From an uncultured Pseudomonadota bacterium (GTDB lineage: Bacteria > Pseudomonadota > Gammaproteobacteria > Methylococcales > Methylomonadaceae): a stretch of DNA of 64,000 nucleotides. Where the stretch lies: assembly GCA_903870545.1 (NCBI GenBank), contig CAIQDI010000010.1, positions 1 through 64,000 of the forward strand, in the 5' to 3' direction. The first letter of the stretch is position 1. Every line of letters starts with the position of its first letter. Shown here piece by piece: positions 19,367 to 28,449 of this stretch. Made by a program: the position numbers and the translations under genes. The notes beneath the pieces were generated by a model, which ran no database searches, was not told where the DNA came from, and was given only the letters and a program-made list of their open reading frames with translations.

Positions 19367-20203
19367 TTAGGTGTTTTTTCGATAACTAGTAGTTGTAACT
19401 AACTCAAATTCACTACAAATTTGATTCAAGGATTCTGAATGCCCAATAAATAACCACGATTTACTGGCAAGCAGTTTAGCATACCGTTTTGCCAACGCCG
19501 CTTTTGTTTCACGATCAAAATAGATGAGAACATTACGACAAAAAATAATATCAAAGGGCATTTTCATTTCCCATTCTTGCATTAAATTCAACTGTTTAAA
19601 TTGAATAATTTTTTGTAATTCGGCTTTAACTTTAACGTTATTCGGCGATGATTTACTTTTCATAAACCAACGTTTCAACACCTCTAACGGTAAATCAGCA
19701 ATGCGGTCTTCAGTGTAAATACCATCGGCTGCTGTTTGCAATACATTCGTATCTATATCAGTCGCTAAAATTTTCACATCCCAATCGCGTGGAACATTTT
19801 CTAACAACGTCATTGCCAGCGAATAAGGCTCTTCACCCGTTGAACAACCGGCTGACCAAATACGCATTTGTTTTGTCGCCACATTCCGCACCAATAATTC
19901 AGGAATGACTACGTCGCGCAAATAATCAAAATGATGCTGTTCACGAAAAAAAGAAGTCAGATTCGTCGTAATGGCGTTAATAAATTCAGTAAATTCATGC
20001 TCATGATGGCTGCGTAAATAGTGGCAATATTCTTTAAAATTGTTTAATCCTAACTTTCTAACGCGCTTAGATAGGCGAGAATAAAACATATCAAAACGCT
20101 CATCAGGTACTTGAATACCAGAATAATCATTCGACAATTTTCTCAAAAAATTGAAATCTTCGGCGGTAAATGCAAACTCGCGATTCTTTTCTACAATTGC
20201 CAT
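19367..20203 (-). CDS. cheR: Chemotaxis protein methyltransferase
   Basis: This 278-residue S-adenosylmethionine-dependent enzyme methylates receptor glutamates. The helical N-domain carries LTSFFREQHHFDYL near 85. The SAM-binding motif is IWSAGCSTGEEPYS near 119, followed by ILATDID near 146 and DIIFCRNVLIYF near 218. The receptor encoded at 22310-24631 ends in a WEEF tail that may tether this enzyme. The adjoining cheD start is directly after its stop. Confidence 0.96.
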   Translation of the reverse strand: MAIVEKNREFAFTAEDFNFLRKLSNDYSGIQVPDERFDMFYSRLSKRVRKLGLNNFKEYCHYLRSHHEHEFTEFINAITTNLTSFFREQHHFDYLRDVVIPELLVRNVATKQMRIWSAGCSTGEEPYSLAMTLLENVPRDWDVKILATDIDTNVLQTAADGIYTEDRIADLPLEVLKRWFMKSKSSPNNVKVKAELQKIIQFKQLNLMQEWEMKMPFDIIFCRNVLIYFDRETKAALAKRYAKLLASKSWLFIGHSESLNQICSEFELVTTTSYRKNT

Positions 20204-20239
20204 AACTGTGACGCATTTCCTTTGAGCTGATTGCTCACG

Positions 20240-20971
20240 TTAAACGTCAATTACATCAAGCACGTCAAGTAAATTCAATAATTTGGCGGATTCGATAAAC
20301 CGAGAAGATGGGTGAATAATATCTACAATTTTATTCAAACGTGGTGCGTCTTTTTTCAGCGAAACCAATAATTGCAACGTCGCCGTATCAATTGTAGTCA
20401 CATTTGAAGCGTTAATTTCAAGCGTGTCGTATGCCGCCAAAGCCTGTTTAATCGTGTTGTAAAGTTTAGCAATGTGTTTAATCGTTGCGTCCGACCCTAA
20501 TTCAATCAGTGGCTCGACGATTTTTTCAGGAACGCTTTCGATAACTTCCGTTTCAGCGGTTTCCACAAGCATTTCGTTAACTTCGTCAACGATTTGATCA
20601 ATCACTTCTTCATCGGTTTGTTGCGATTCCGTCGAAATTTCAAACTCAATATCTGCGTGTTCTTCGCCATCAATTCTCACATCAATATCGCCATTTTTAT
20701 CAATTATCACATCGATTTCAATTTCTTCCGGTGTGTCAACAATTGGCTTAATTTCGTTTTGTACTTGCGCTACTGTTTGCAATTCGGCGGCGTTATCGAC
20801 GATTTCGCCCGTAACCACTGTCAGTTCTTCCGCTATTTCGACCGGTGCCACTTTCACTTTTGCTCTGGATTTAGTCGTTTTTTTAGCCATTACGACGGGG
20901 GGAATTTCTTCAATCACCTCGCCATCTAGCCACGCTAGCGGGTCGTAACCAATTAAATTATTTGTTGTCAT
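20240..20971 (-). CDS. Acidic STAS-domain protein of the chemotaxis cluster
   Basis: This 243-residue protein has three parts. The N-terminus has a short motif YDPLAWLDG (residues 9-17) and a basic patch near 30-40. Residues 45-155 are a very acidic, probably unstructured linker. Residues about 158-243 look like a STAS domain (YDTLEINASNVTTIDTATLQLLVSLKK), with Thr in place of the usual phosphorylated serine region. Its start overlaps the parA stop by 14 bases, indicating translational coupling. STAS domains act as protein-protein switches. The position beside ParA suggests a role in placing or regulating arrays, which is inference. I do not know a described function. Confidence 0.65.
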   Translation of the reverse strand: MTTNNLIGYDPLAWLDGEVIEEIPPVVMAKKTTKSRAKVKVAPVEIAEELTVVTGEIVDNAAELQTVAQVQNEIKPIVDTPEEIEIDVIIDKNGDIDVRIDGEEHADIEFEISTESQQTDEEVIDQIVDEVNEMLVETAETEVIESVPEKIVEPLIELGSDATIKHIAKLYNTIKQALAAYDTLEINASNVTTIDTATLQLLVSLKKDAPRLNKIVDIIHPSSRFIESAKLLNLLDVLDVIDV

Positions 20972-21731
20972 CTGTCATCACTCTATTTTCAAGAAAATCA
21001 TTGGCAAGGTTACGAAAATCTCTTGCTGAACGGCTTTTAGGACTGTATTCCAAAATGGTTTGCCCAAAACTTGGACATTCCGCTAATAACGCAGTTTCAC
21101 GAATGACCGTCGCCAACACTTGATTCGGAAAGTGCGCCAGTAAAACGTTTAAAACCTGACCAGAAATGCGGCGCGTAGACATATAACGCGAAATAACGAC
21201 CGACAATTTATAGTGTCTTTTTAACGCACCTTCAAAACGTTTAATCGTTGCCATTAAATGTGACAAACCTTGTAACGCGAGAAAATCACCCGCCATCGGC
21301 ACCAAAACTTCTTGTGTGGCAATGAGCGCGTTCGCCACCAATAATCCCGACGAAGGTGGACAATCAATAAAAATAAAATCTTGATCCAGCAATTGCCCGC
21401 GCAACGCATCACGCAACAACACACCGCGTGGTGAACCGGTATTGCTCATTTGTTCCACGTCTTTTAGTTTTGAACCCGCCGGAATCAATTGCAAATTTTC
21501 GCGTATTGGCACCACTTGCTCATCGATGGTTTTTTCTTTGAGTAATGCCAAATCGATGCCGCTAATGTCGTGCGAAATAATACCAAATGAAACCGCCAAA
21601 TGTCCTTGTGGATCAAAATCAATCACCGTGACTTTTTTGCCTGATTCCGCCAGCGCGTGGCACAAATTAGCGGTAGTCGTTGTTTTTCCGACTCCGCCTT
21701 TTTGGTTAATAATCGCGACTAGTCTGGTCAT
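20958..21731 (-). CDS. ParA-family ATPase of the chemotaxis cluster (ParC/Soj-like)
   Basis: This 257-residue deviant Walker ATPase has the P-loop KGGVGKTTT at residues 11-19, IDFDPQGHLA near 38 and the switch FIDCPPSSG near 121. No ParB gene is adjacent. ParA-like proteins inside chemotaxis operons (ParC in Vibrio and Pseudomonas) place chemosensory arrays at the poles. The usual partner ParP, a CheW-like adaptor, is missing here; the overlapping STAS-protein gene may replace it. The start overlaps the stop of cheW by one base. Confidence 0.88.
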   Translation of the reverse strand: MTRLVAIINQKGGVGKTTTTANLCHALAESGKKVTVIDFDPQGHLAVSFGIISHDISGIDLALLKEKTIDEQVVPIRENLQLIPAGSKLKDVEQMSNTGSPRGVLLRDALRGQLLDQDFIFIDCPPSSGLLVANALIATQEVLVPMAGDFLALQGLSHLMATIKRFEGALKRHYKLSVVISRYMSTRRISGQVLNVLLAHFPNQVLATVIRETALLAECPSFGQTILEYSPKSRSARDFRNLANDFLENRVMTDDNK

Positions 21732-22258
21732 TACAGCAATTCATCATAGTCAGAGACTGAATCGGAAATCGTTTCAATATCGTCCAATTCATCCGGATTG
21801 AGCAGTTTATCCACGTCCAATAACATAATCATATTTTTTTTATAAACGTGCATGCCGCGCATATAACGAGTATCTAATTGTGAACCGAAATTAGGGGCTT
21901 TTTTAATTTCACTGAGTTTAATATCCAGCACATCCGATACCGCATCGGCAACAATACCCATCACAAACGTTTCGGCACGATGACGCTTGACACACAACAC
22001 AATCACGACGGTTTTTTGGGTGTAATCGCAATGTTCAAGCGAAAAGCGTTCGCGCAAATCAACGATTGGAATGACCGATCCACGCAAATTTAAAACACCT
22101 TTAATAAAAGACGGCGCATTAGGTATGACGCGAACTGCTTCCCAACCCCTGATTTCTTGTACTTTTAAAATTTCTACGCCGTATACTTCGTTGGCGAGTT
22201 CAAACGTTAAAAACTGTTCAATTTGTTTGCTGTTTACTGCGATGTGATCGGTTGTCAT
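21731..22258 (-). CDS. cheW: Chemotaxis coupling protein (copy 1)
   Basis: This 175-residue CheW (start chosen at ATG 22258, ten bases after AGGA; an ATG at 22294 lacks such a site) links receptors to CheA. It contains YGVEILKVQEIRGWE, the conserved GVLNLRGSVIPIVDLR and a C-terminal MLLDVDKLL. It is paralogous to the second CheW at 24666-25184. The receptor gene lies between the two copies. Confidence 0.92.
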   Translation of the reverse strand: MTTDHIAVNSKQIEQFLTFELANEVYGVEILKVQEIRGWEAVRVIPNAPSFIKGVLNLRGSVIPIVDLRERFSLEHCDYTQKTVVIVLCVKRHRAETFVMGIVADAVSDVLDIKLSEIKKAPNFGSQLDTRYMRGMHVYKKNMIMLLDVDKLLNPDELDDIETISDSVSDYDELL

Positions 22259-22309
22259 GGTTGTCATTTCCTGCGAGTTATATTTGGTGAGCATTGATCG
22301 GTAATCAAA

Positions 22310-24631
22310 TTAAAATTCTTCCCAATCATCGCTATTATGAGTAGGGTATGATTGAACGAGTGCAGCCCTTTTGGGTTTAACAACCGTTTTTAGCGGTGCG
22401 CTATCATCAGGACGCGCCACCCACAGTGATGATTTATCGCTCACTTTAAAGACACTAATAAACTGAGTCATTTTGGCGGATTGCTCACTCATCGCCATAC
22501 TATTCGCTGCCGCCTCTTCGGCTAATGCGGCATTTTGTTGAGTAATATCGTCCATTTGCGTGACAGCTTGATTAACTTGACTAATGCCAGCTGATTGTTC
22601 GTTACTGGAGTTGGTAATGTGACTGACAATCTCACCCACTTTAATAATACTGTCCACAATTTCAATTAACGCCGCACCTGTTTCATTAACAAATGCCGTG
22701 CCAGAACGCACTTTCTGCACGCTAGTTTGAATCAATTCATTACTTTGAGCCGCTGCTATTGCACTGCGTTGCGCTAAATTTCTGACTTCAGTAGCCACCA
22801 CGGAGAAACCACGTCCTTGTTCACCCGCCCGCGCCGCTTCCACTGACGCATTTAACGCTAACAAATTAGTTTGAAACGCAATGTCGTCAATCACGCCAAT
22901 GATTTCAGCAATACGACTACTACTTTCATTGATTTCTTGCATCGCGGCAATGGCAGATTTCACCACGTCACCACCTTTTTCTGCTAATTTCGCAGTAGAT
23001 TGTACAACTTGGGATGCGTGTTGCGTATTGGCTGCGTTACTTTTTACGATACTCGCCAACTCTTGCATACTCGCAGCAGTTTCTTCCAAACTCGCGGCTT
23101 GCTGTTCGACACGATGTGACAAATTATTATTGCCGCTGGCTATTTCTTGTGAAGCATTATTTACAAAGTTAGCCGATTCACGAATTTGCTGAATAAACTG
23201 ATTTATTTTAGTAATTGCCTCATTGATATTATCTTTGCATTGCGCGTAAATGCCCTGGTAATCGGTGAGAATATTGCCCGTTAAATCACCGTCTGCCATC
23301 TTTTGAATAATGGCATTGATGTCAACAAATACGCTTTCAATCATATCCGTTAACCCATTGATGTTTATTGACAACGATTTTGTAAAGCCTTCTTTATCAC
23401 CCAAATGAATTCGCGCACTCAAATCGCCAAATCTAATCGAATTCACTAAATGCTCAATTTCACGTTCGATTTTATTTTCTTGGGTTCTATCCAACCACTC
23501 AGCAATGTAACCGATTCGCGAACCGTCCGCTGAAATCACCGGTTTCACAATAATTTGAAACAAATGCCCCGCTAAGTCGAGATTATAATTAGCCGAATCG
23601 ACCAAATTATCGAGTAATTGACGCTGATATTCAGGGTTTTTATGAAAGACATCGATATTCGAGCCAAGCAATTTATCCGCCCTAAAATTGGGTAACAGCT
23701 TTTTAACATCGGACTCTACTTTTGAAAATAAGGTTTTCGCTGACTGATTCACAAAAATAATATCTAAATCGGCATTCGTAATTAACACGCTAGATTGCAC
23801 ATTTTCTAACCCACTAATAATACGCAGCGCATCAGCAGCGTCTTGATTTAAATGCCCTAAATCGCTACCTACTTTAATACTTGTGCCGTAAATGGTGCGG
23901 AACAAATCGCCAAATTGATCATCACGTCTTAAATTAGGCGGCGCACTAAATTTATTTGCACTGAGTTTTTGTAATTCGCTAATCGATAATGTCACTAATT
24001 GATGGGTTTCATTAGAAACTTTTAAAACTATCAACCCACCTAAAACAGTGAACGCAGCGACGATTGATAGCCAACCATAATCGGCAGAATTCAAAAATTC
24101 GGACATTAAAAAAACGTTCGGCGCGGCAAGTAACACCGATGCCAATGCCAATTTTTTGCCAAGTGAAATTTCTTTGATTTTCTTAAAAAAAGCGGTCACG
24201 CCTGTTGAATGCAACTTAGCTTGATGGGTGACAACGTTATGATACAACTGTTCGGCTTCTTTAATATCCATACGCGAAGGCGCGTGACGCACAGAAATAT
24301 ATCCAATCGAGACACCATTTTCCAAATGCGGCATCGCATTCGCGCTCACCCAGTAAAAATCCCCCGCTTTTGTACGATTTTTCACCACGCCGTGCCACGG
24401 ATTACCTTTTTTGATGGTATTCCACATTTCTTCATAAACAACGGAAAGCATATCAGGATGGCGAACAATGTTGTGCGGCGAGCCAATCAGCTCGGCGCGT
24501 GAATATCCGCTGATGTCTATAAAAGCATCATTCGCAAACGTAATCACACCTTTTAAATCTGTGCGTGTAACTAAAATCGTTCCGGCTTTCATCACGACTT
24601 CGTTATTGGTGACGGGCATATTCATTTTCAT
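22310..24631 (-). CDS. Aer-like methyl-accepting chemotaxis receptor with two PAS regions
   Basis: This 773-residue receptor begins with an Aer-type PAS domain (residues 15-120). It contains NIVRHPDM and NPWHGVVKNR, the sites that bind FAD in Aer. Two membrane segments (about 163-181 and 187-205), a HAMP-like region, a second PAS region (about 275-390) and another HAMP follow. The signalling domain has its tip at AFQTNLLALNASVEAARAGEQ near 620. The C-terminus DDWEEF resembles the NWETF pentapeptide that tethers CheR and CheB. It probably senses redox state or oxygen through flavin. It lies inside the che operon between two cheW genes. Confidence 0.92.
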   Translation of the reverse strand: MKMNMPVTNNEVVMKAGTILVTRTDLKGVITFANDAFIDISGYSRAELIGSPHNIVRHPDMLSVVYEEMWNTIKKGNPWHGVVKNRTKAGDFYWVSANAMPHLENGVSIGYISVRHAPSRMDIKEAEQLYHNVVTHQAKLHSTGVTAFFKKIKEISLGKKLALASVLLAAPNVFLMSEFLNSADYGWLSIVAAFTVLGGLIVLKVSNETHQLVTLSISELQKLSANKFSAPPNLRRDDQFGDLFRTIYGTSIKVGSDLGHLNQDAADALRIISGLENVQSSVLITNADLDIIFVNQSAKTLFSKVESDVKKLLPNFRADKLLGSNIDVFHKNPEYQRQLLDNLVDSANYNLDLAGHLFQIIVKPVISADGSRIGYIAEWLDRTQENKIEREIEHLVNSIRFGDLSARIHLGDKEGFTKSLSININGLTDMIESVFVDINAIIQKMADGDLTGNILTDYQGIYAQCKDNINEAITKINQFIQQIRESANFVNNASQEIASGNNNLSHRVEQQAASLEETAASMQELASIVKSNAANTQHASQVVQSTAKLAEKGGDVVKSAIAAMQEINESSSRIAEIIGVIDDIAFQTNLLALNASVEAARAGEQGRGFSVVATEVRNLAQRSAIAAAQSNELIQTSVQKVRSGTAFVNETGAALIEIVDSIIKVGEIVSHITNSSNEQSAGISQVNQAVTQMDDITQQNAALAEEAAANSMAMSEQSAKMTQFISVFKVSDKSSLWVARPDDSAPLKTVVKPKRAALVQSYPTHNSDDWEEF

Positions 24632-24665
24632 TGCAGCGTTCTCGTCAAAATTTTGCGACCAAAAA

Positions 24666-25184
24666 TTAGTTTTCGGATTGTTCTAACGATTCCAACGTCA
24701 ATAATTTGTCCACATCCAGCAACATGACCATGCGTTCATTAACTGAGACGAGACCGTTAATAAATTCATTGCTGACTTTTGTGCCAAAATCCGGTGCGCC
24801 TTGGATTTCAGATTTATCAATACTAATCACGTCGGAAACAGAATCCACCACCACACCCATAATGCGAGTGTGATTACCGCTGCCCGTTTGTAAAACAACG
24901 ACTACCGTCAGCGGCGTATATTCGACTTTACTAAGACTGAAACGTTCGCGCAAATCGATAATGGGGACAATCGCCCCGCGCAAATTCACCACGCCTTTTT
25001 CATAAGGTGGCACATTTGGCACGCGCGAAACGGGTTCCCAACTTCTAATTTCTTGTACCCGTAAAATATCAACGCCGTATTCTTCTTTGCCCAAAACAAA
25101 ACTCAAATACTGAATGGTAATGGAGGTTTCTGAATTGGTTTGCGCGACTTCTTTTACCGCTCGTATTTCGTTTTCTGGTGACAT
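24666..25184 (-). CDS. cheW: Chemotaxis coupling protein (copy 2)
   Basis: This 172-residue CheW contains YGVDILRVQEIRSWEPVSRVP, KGVVNLRGAIVPIIDLRERF and a C-terminal VMLLDVDKLL. It is closely related to copy 1 and is encoded just downstream of cheA. The two CheW proteins may favour different receptors or the receptor-tip-like protein. Confidence 0.93.
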   Translation of the reverse strand: MSPENEIRAVKEVAQTNSETSITIQYLSFVLGKEEYGVDILRVQEIRSWEPVSRVPNVPPYEKGVVNLRGAIVPIIDLRERFSLSKVEYTPLTVVVVLQTGSGNHTRIMGVVVDSVSDVISIDKSEIQGAPDFGTKVSNEFINGLVSVNERMVMLLDVDKLLTLESLEQSEN

Positions 25185-25217
25185 AACGATTTTCTGTTTA
25201 AGTTTAAGTGAATGAAA

Positions 25218-27281
25218 TTAGCGCACAGATAAGCGAACTAAACCAGGAACATCGAGAATCAACGCCACCGAACCGTCGCCCAAAATAGTTGCTCCCGATA
25301 CGCCTTCGACACGCCGATAATTGGCTTCCAGTGATTTGATAACAACTTGTTGTTGACCCAATAATTCATCGACTAAAAACCCACACAATGCGCCCTGTCC
25401 TTCTACCACGACAATCACACCTTCATTCGATTTGGTCGCTGCGCCGGATTTTACGTTGAAAATTTCACGCATTCGGATAATGGGTAAATACTCGCTGCGT
25501 AATTTGAACGTTTCGCCTTTGCCCGCTACTTTGTTGAGCATTTTTTCGGTGATATTGATAGATTCAATAATTGACACCAGCGGTACAATGTAGGTTTCAT
25601 CGCCCACCGCGACCGATTGACCGTCTAAAATAGCCAACGTTAACGGCAAATGAATAGCAATCGTTGAACCTTTGCCCAGTTCAGAAATAATATCGATATT
25701 GCCGCCCAACGATTGAATGTTTCGACGTACTACGTCCATTCCCACGCCACGCCCTGAAATATCGGTCAACTTTTCGGCGGTTGAAAAACCTGGCATGAAA
25801 ATCAATTCCAGAATTTGTTTGTCGGACATAATCGTTGCTTCATCGACCAAGCCTTTTTCAATCGCTTTCGCCAACAATTTCGCTTTATCCATGCCGCGTC
25901 CATCATCGACAATTTCAATCACGATGTGACCGCCACGGTGATAGGCTTTCAGCTCAATCGTCCCCATTTCTGGTTTGCCCGCCGCAATCCGTTCCGCCGG
26001 CATTTCAATTCCGTGATCCAAACTGTTACGAATCAAATGTACCAACGGATCGTTAATCAATTCGACGACAGCTTTATCGACTTCGGTATTTTCACCGACC
26101 AATTTCAGCGTAATTTTTTTGTGCAATTGCGTACTAATATCATGCACCAGGCGCGGGAAACGACTGAATACGAAACTAATCGGCAACATTCGGATATTCA
26201 TCACACTTTGCTGCAAATCACGAGTGTGACGTTCCAATTGCGCCAAGCCGCGTTTCAGCTGCCCGACTTTATCCATGGTGAAATTTTCGCCAATCAATCC
26301 GAGCATCGATTGCGTAATCACAACTTCACCCACCATGTTAATCAACGTATCAATTTTATCGGTATCAACACGAATGGAACTGGAGGCTTTCGGGGTGTTT
26401 TTAGACGGATCGGATTCAACGACAACAGCCGCTTTTTTAGCGACGGATTCAACCACGTCAGGAGTGGCGGTCACTACTTCAACGACTGGCGCGGTGGGTG
26501 TAATTTTTGGTTTTTTGACTTTTTTAGGTTTTGATAGTGGCGTGATTTCTAAAGCACAATCGTCTTCAACCCAACTGAAAATTTCCCGAATGGCGGCTTC
26601 TTTCGCCTCAGTGACTAATTTTAATTCCCAAGAGATATTACATTCTTCGGGGTCTAATTCATCAAAAGGCGGTATATCTTGGATATTAACATTCGACGTA
26701 AATTCGCCTAATCCATTAAGTTCTCGAAACAAACGCACCGGATCATTGCCGGTTTTGAGCAAATTCAAATACGGACAAAAGGCGATTTTCCAACCTTGTT
26801 CCTCGTCAATTTCGGTGATTTCTTCTGGTTTGAGTGGCGCGGCGATGGGTGCAACTTTATCAATTTTCACCGCTTCGGGCGCATTGCCAGCTGAACCATT
26901 CAATTCTATTTCTAACGCTGCTTGATGCTTCGCCGCGCTAACCATATTTACATCTTCTTCATTTTGAATTGAAGTCAGCATTTCGCGCAAACAATCGACC
27001 GAACCCAACAATACGTCAACTGCCTGTTTGGTGACTGGTCTACGCCCGTCACGCATTTCATCGAGTAACGTTTCCATGATGTGCGTGTATTCCGCCACCA
27101 CGGTAAAACCGAACGTGCCGCTGCCGCCTTTGATAGAATGAGCCGCTCTAAAAATGGTGTTAATGACTTCGGAATCAATGTCGCCAATATCGAGCGACAA
27201 CAACCCAGATTCCATCGCTTCCAAACCTTCGAAACACTCTTCAAAGAAAACTTGATGAAATTGTGACATATCAATAGACAT
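25218..27281 (-). CDS. cheA: Chemotaxis histidine kinase
   Basis: This 687-residue kinase has P1 (residues 1-105, phosphorylated His in FRAAHSIKGG) and a P2-like response-regulator-binding domain (about 164-252). A basic, Pro/Val-rich linker follows, then P3 dimerisation (about 300-370). The P4 ATPase has LIRNSLDHGIEMP, DDGRGMD and GRGVGMDVV, and the P5 CheW-like domain is at about 550-687. It phosphorylates CheY and CheB. A separate Hpt protein copying its P1 domain is encoded just upstream. Confidence 0.97.
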   Translation of the reverse strand: MSIDMSQFHQVFFEECFEGLEAMESGLLSLDIGDIDSEVINTIFRAAHSIKGGSGTFGFTVVAEYTHIMETLLDEMRDGRRPVTKQAVDVLLGSVDCLREMLTSIQNEEDVNMVSAAKHQAALEIELNGSAGNAPEAVKIDKVAPIAAPLKPEEITEIDEEQGWKIAFCPYLNLLKTGNDPVRLFRELNGLGEFTSNVNIQDIPPFDELDPEECNISWELKLVTEAKEAAIREIFSWVEDDCALEITPLSKPKKVKKPKITPTAPVVEVVTATPDVVESVAKKAAVVVESDPSKNTPKASSSIRVDTDKIDTLINMVGEVVITQSMLGLIGENFTMDKVGQLKRGLAQLERHTRDLQQSVMNIRMLPISFVFSRFPRLVHDISTQLHKKITLKLVGENTEVDKAVVELINDPLVHLIRNSLDHGIEMPAERIAAGKPEMGTIELKAYHRGGHIVIEIVDDGRGMDKAKLLAKAIEKGLVDEATIMSDKQILELIFMPGFSTAEKLTDISGRGVGMDVVRRNIQSLGGNIDIISELGKGSTIAIHLPLTLAILDGQSVAVGDETYIVPLVSIIESINITEKMLNKVAGKGETFKLRSEYLPIIRMREIFNVKSGAATKSNEGVIVVVEGQGALCGFLVDELLGQQQVVIKSLEANYRRVEGVSGATILGDGSVALILDVPGLVRLSVR

Positions 27282-27474
27282 AAATTTAACCTGTGCCTGC
27301 GTTTATTTAAATTAGGTTGGAATCAACCCTTCTTTCTAACATTTACACTCAGTTTCAGCGCAAATCTTGTTGCCTAAAATAGGTTCAAAGCGACAAAGAT
27401 TGCAATAGACATATTTATAAGTCTATGACGTATTACACTGATTATTTTTTATTTTGGCGCAAATAAGCGCGAAC

Positions 27475-27861
27475 TTAAACGATTGCGGCGTGCATTTTGG
27501 CACGATGTATTGCGGCATTCGCGTCGTCTAGCACTTCTTTATTTTGTAACTGTTTAATCATAGCGCGAATAAATTCAACCGATTCCAACATCACGCCGAT
27601 ATTATCAGGATTTGTTTGCTTGGTTTGATCGCGCATTTCACCTAAAAGATGCTCCATTTCTTTCGCATACTCGGCGACAATATTAAATTCTAACATCGCA
27701 CAGCCGCCTTTAATGGTGTGTGCGCCACGATAAATGGTATTCATTCTTTCTTTATCAAACGCATTCAAATCGATGCTATTTAACTCCGTTTTCATAATGT
27801 CTAAATTTTCCAAACATTCTTCAAATAAAATATCGTGAAATTCTGTCATATCGATGGACAT
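27475..27861 (-). CDS. Stand-alone Hpt protein derived from the CheA P1 domain
   Basis: This 128-residue protein consists of one histidine phosphotransfer domain with the phospho-accepting His in YRGAHTIKGG near 48. From MSIDM to GEMRD it aligns residue by residue with the first 80 residues of the neighbouring CheA. It therefore looks like a duplication of that P1 domain. Inference: it may act as a phosphate sink or as a relay between CheA and the CheY encoded next to it. It lies 49 bases downstream of cheY. Confidence 0.88.
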   Translation of the reverse strand: MSIDMTEFHDILFEECLENLDIMKTELNSIDLNAFDKERMNTIYRGAHTIKGGCAMLEFNIVAEYAKEMEHLLGEMRDQTKQTNPDNIGVMLESVEFIRAMIKQLQNKEVLDDANAAIHRAKMHAAIV

Positions 27862-27910
27862 AGTTTTTTCCTTTACTTGCTAAACAAAATTAAGGTGATG
27901 CTGCGTTGGA

Positions 27911-28273
27911 TTAGCCTAACACTTTCAATAACGTTTTTAACAGCTGATCCGGATTAAATGGTTTAACCATCCAGCCCGTTGCCCCTGCTTCTTTGCCTTG
28001 CGTTTTTTTATCCATGCCCGATTCAGTGGTCAACATAAGCATTGGCACATGTTTATATTGGGGTAATTGTCGAAGATCTCGAATGAGTTCGATGCCATCT
28101 TTGTTAGGCATATTCACATCGGTGACAATGCAATCAAACGTCCGCAATTTCGCTTTTTCTAACGCATCGACACCGTCTTCGGCTTCTTCAACGTCATAAC
28201 CCGCTGTTTTCAACGTAAACGCGACCATTTTTCTCATTGAGGCTGAATCATCCACTGCAAGAATACTCGCCAT
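27911..28273 (-). CDS. cheY: Chemotaxis response regulator CheY
   Basis: This 120-residue single receiver domain has acidic residues at 7-8 (DDS). The phospho-acceptor Asp is in FDCIVTDVNMPNKDG near 51-60, Thr in LMLTTES near 81 and Lys in MVKPFNP near 103. It carries the signal to the flagellar switch. It is the first gene of the cluster, and a sigma70-type promoter lies upstream (28321-28350). Confidence 0.95.
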   Translation of the reverse strand: MASILAVDDSASMRKMVAFTLKTAGYDVEEAEDGVDALEKAKLRTFDCIVTDVNMPNKDGIELIRDLRQLPQYKHVPMLMLTTESGMDKKTQGKEAGATGWMVKPFNPDQLLKTLLKVLG

Positions 28274-28320
28274 TATTTTTTCTCCATTTAGTAATCAATT
28301 TAAAGCAAAATGTTTGGCGG

Positions 28321-28350
28321 ATATTACAGCATCTACGCCTAAATTGTTAA
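28321..28350 (-). promoter_or_regulatory. Candidate sigma70 promoter of the chemotaxis operon
   Basis: Minus strand TTAACA (28350-28345), an 18-base spacer and TAATAT (28326-28321) lie about 50 bases before the cheY start. The match is five of six at each box. A sigma28 promoter was looked for here and not found. Confidence 0.5.
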
Positions 28351-28373
28351 GCATAACCCCGTTTTTTTTGACG

Positions 28374-28400
28374 AGTGCGCTGGGTTTTATCCAACGCACT
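28374..28400. terminator. Hairpin between flgL and cheY
   Basis: AGTGCGCTGG pairs with CCAACGCACT (ten pairs, one G-U). It follows flgL on the minus strand but lacks a T-run in that direction. It may slow transcription or mark a weak boundary between the flagellar and chemotaxis operons. Confidence 0.4.
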
Positions 28401-28449
28401 TATTTTGTCCAATTTGTATGACAATTATCAGACACCGCTTTTTTGAACT

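Noticed and set aside
25815-26534. A 239-codon open frame antisense to cheA
   Set aside because: It lies entirely inside the well-recognised cheA gene on the opposite strand, has no ribosome binding site or known motif, and arises from codon bias.
28305-28330. A sigma28-like sequence on the plus strand near cheY (TAAAGCAAAATG followed by GGCGGATA)
   Set aside because: The spacing is wrong and there is no plus-strand gene downstream.
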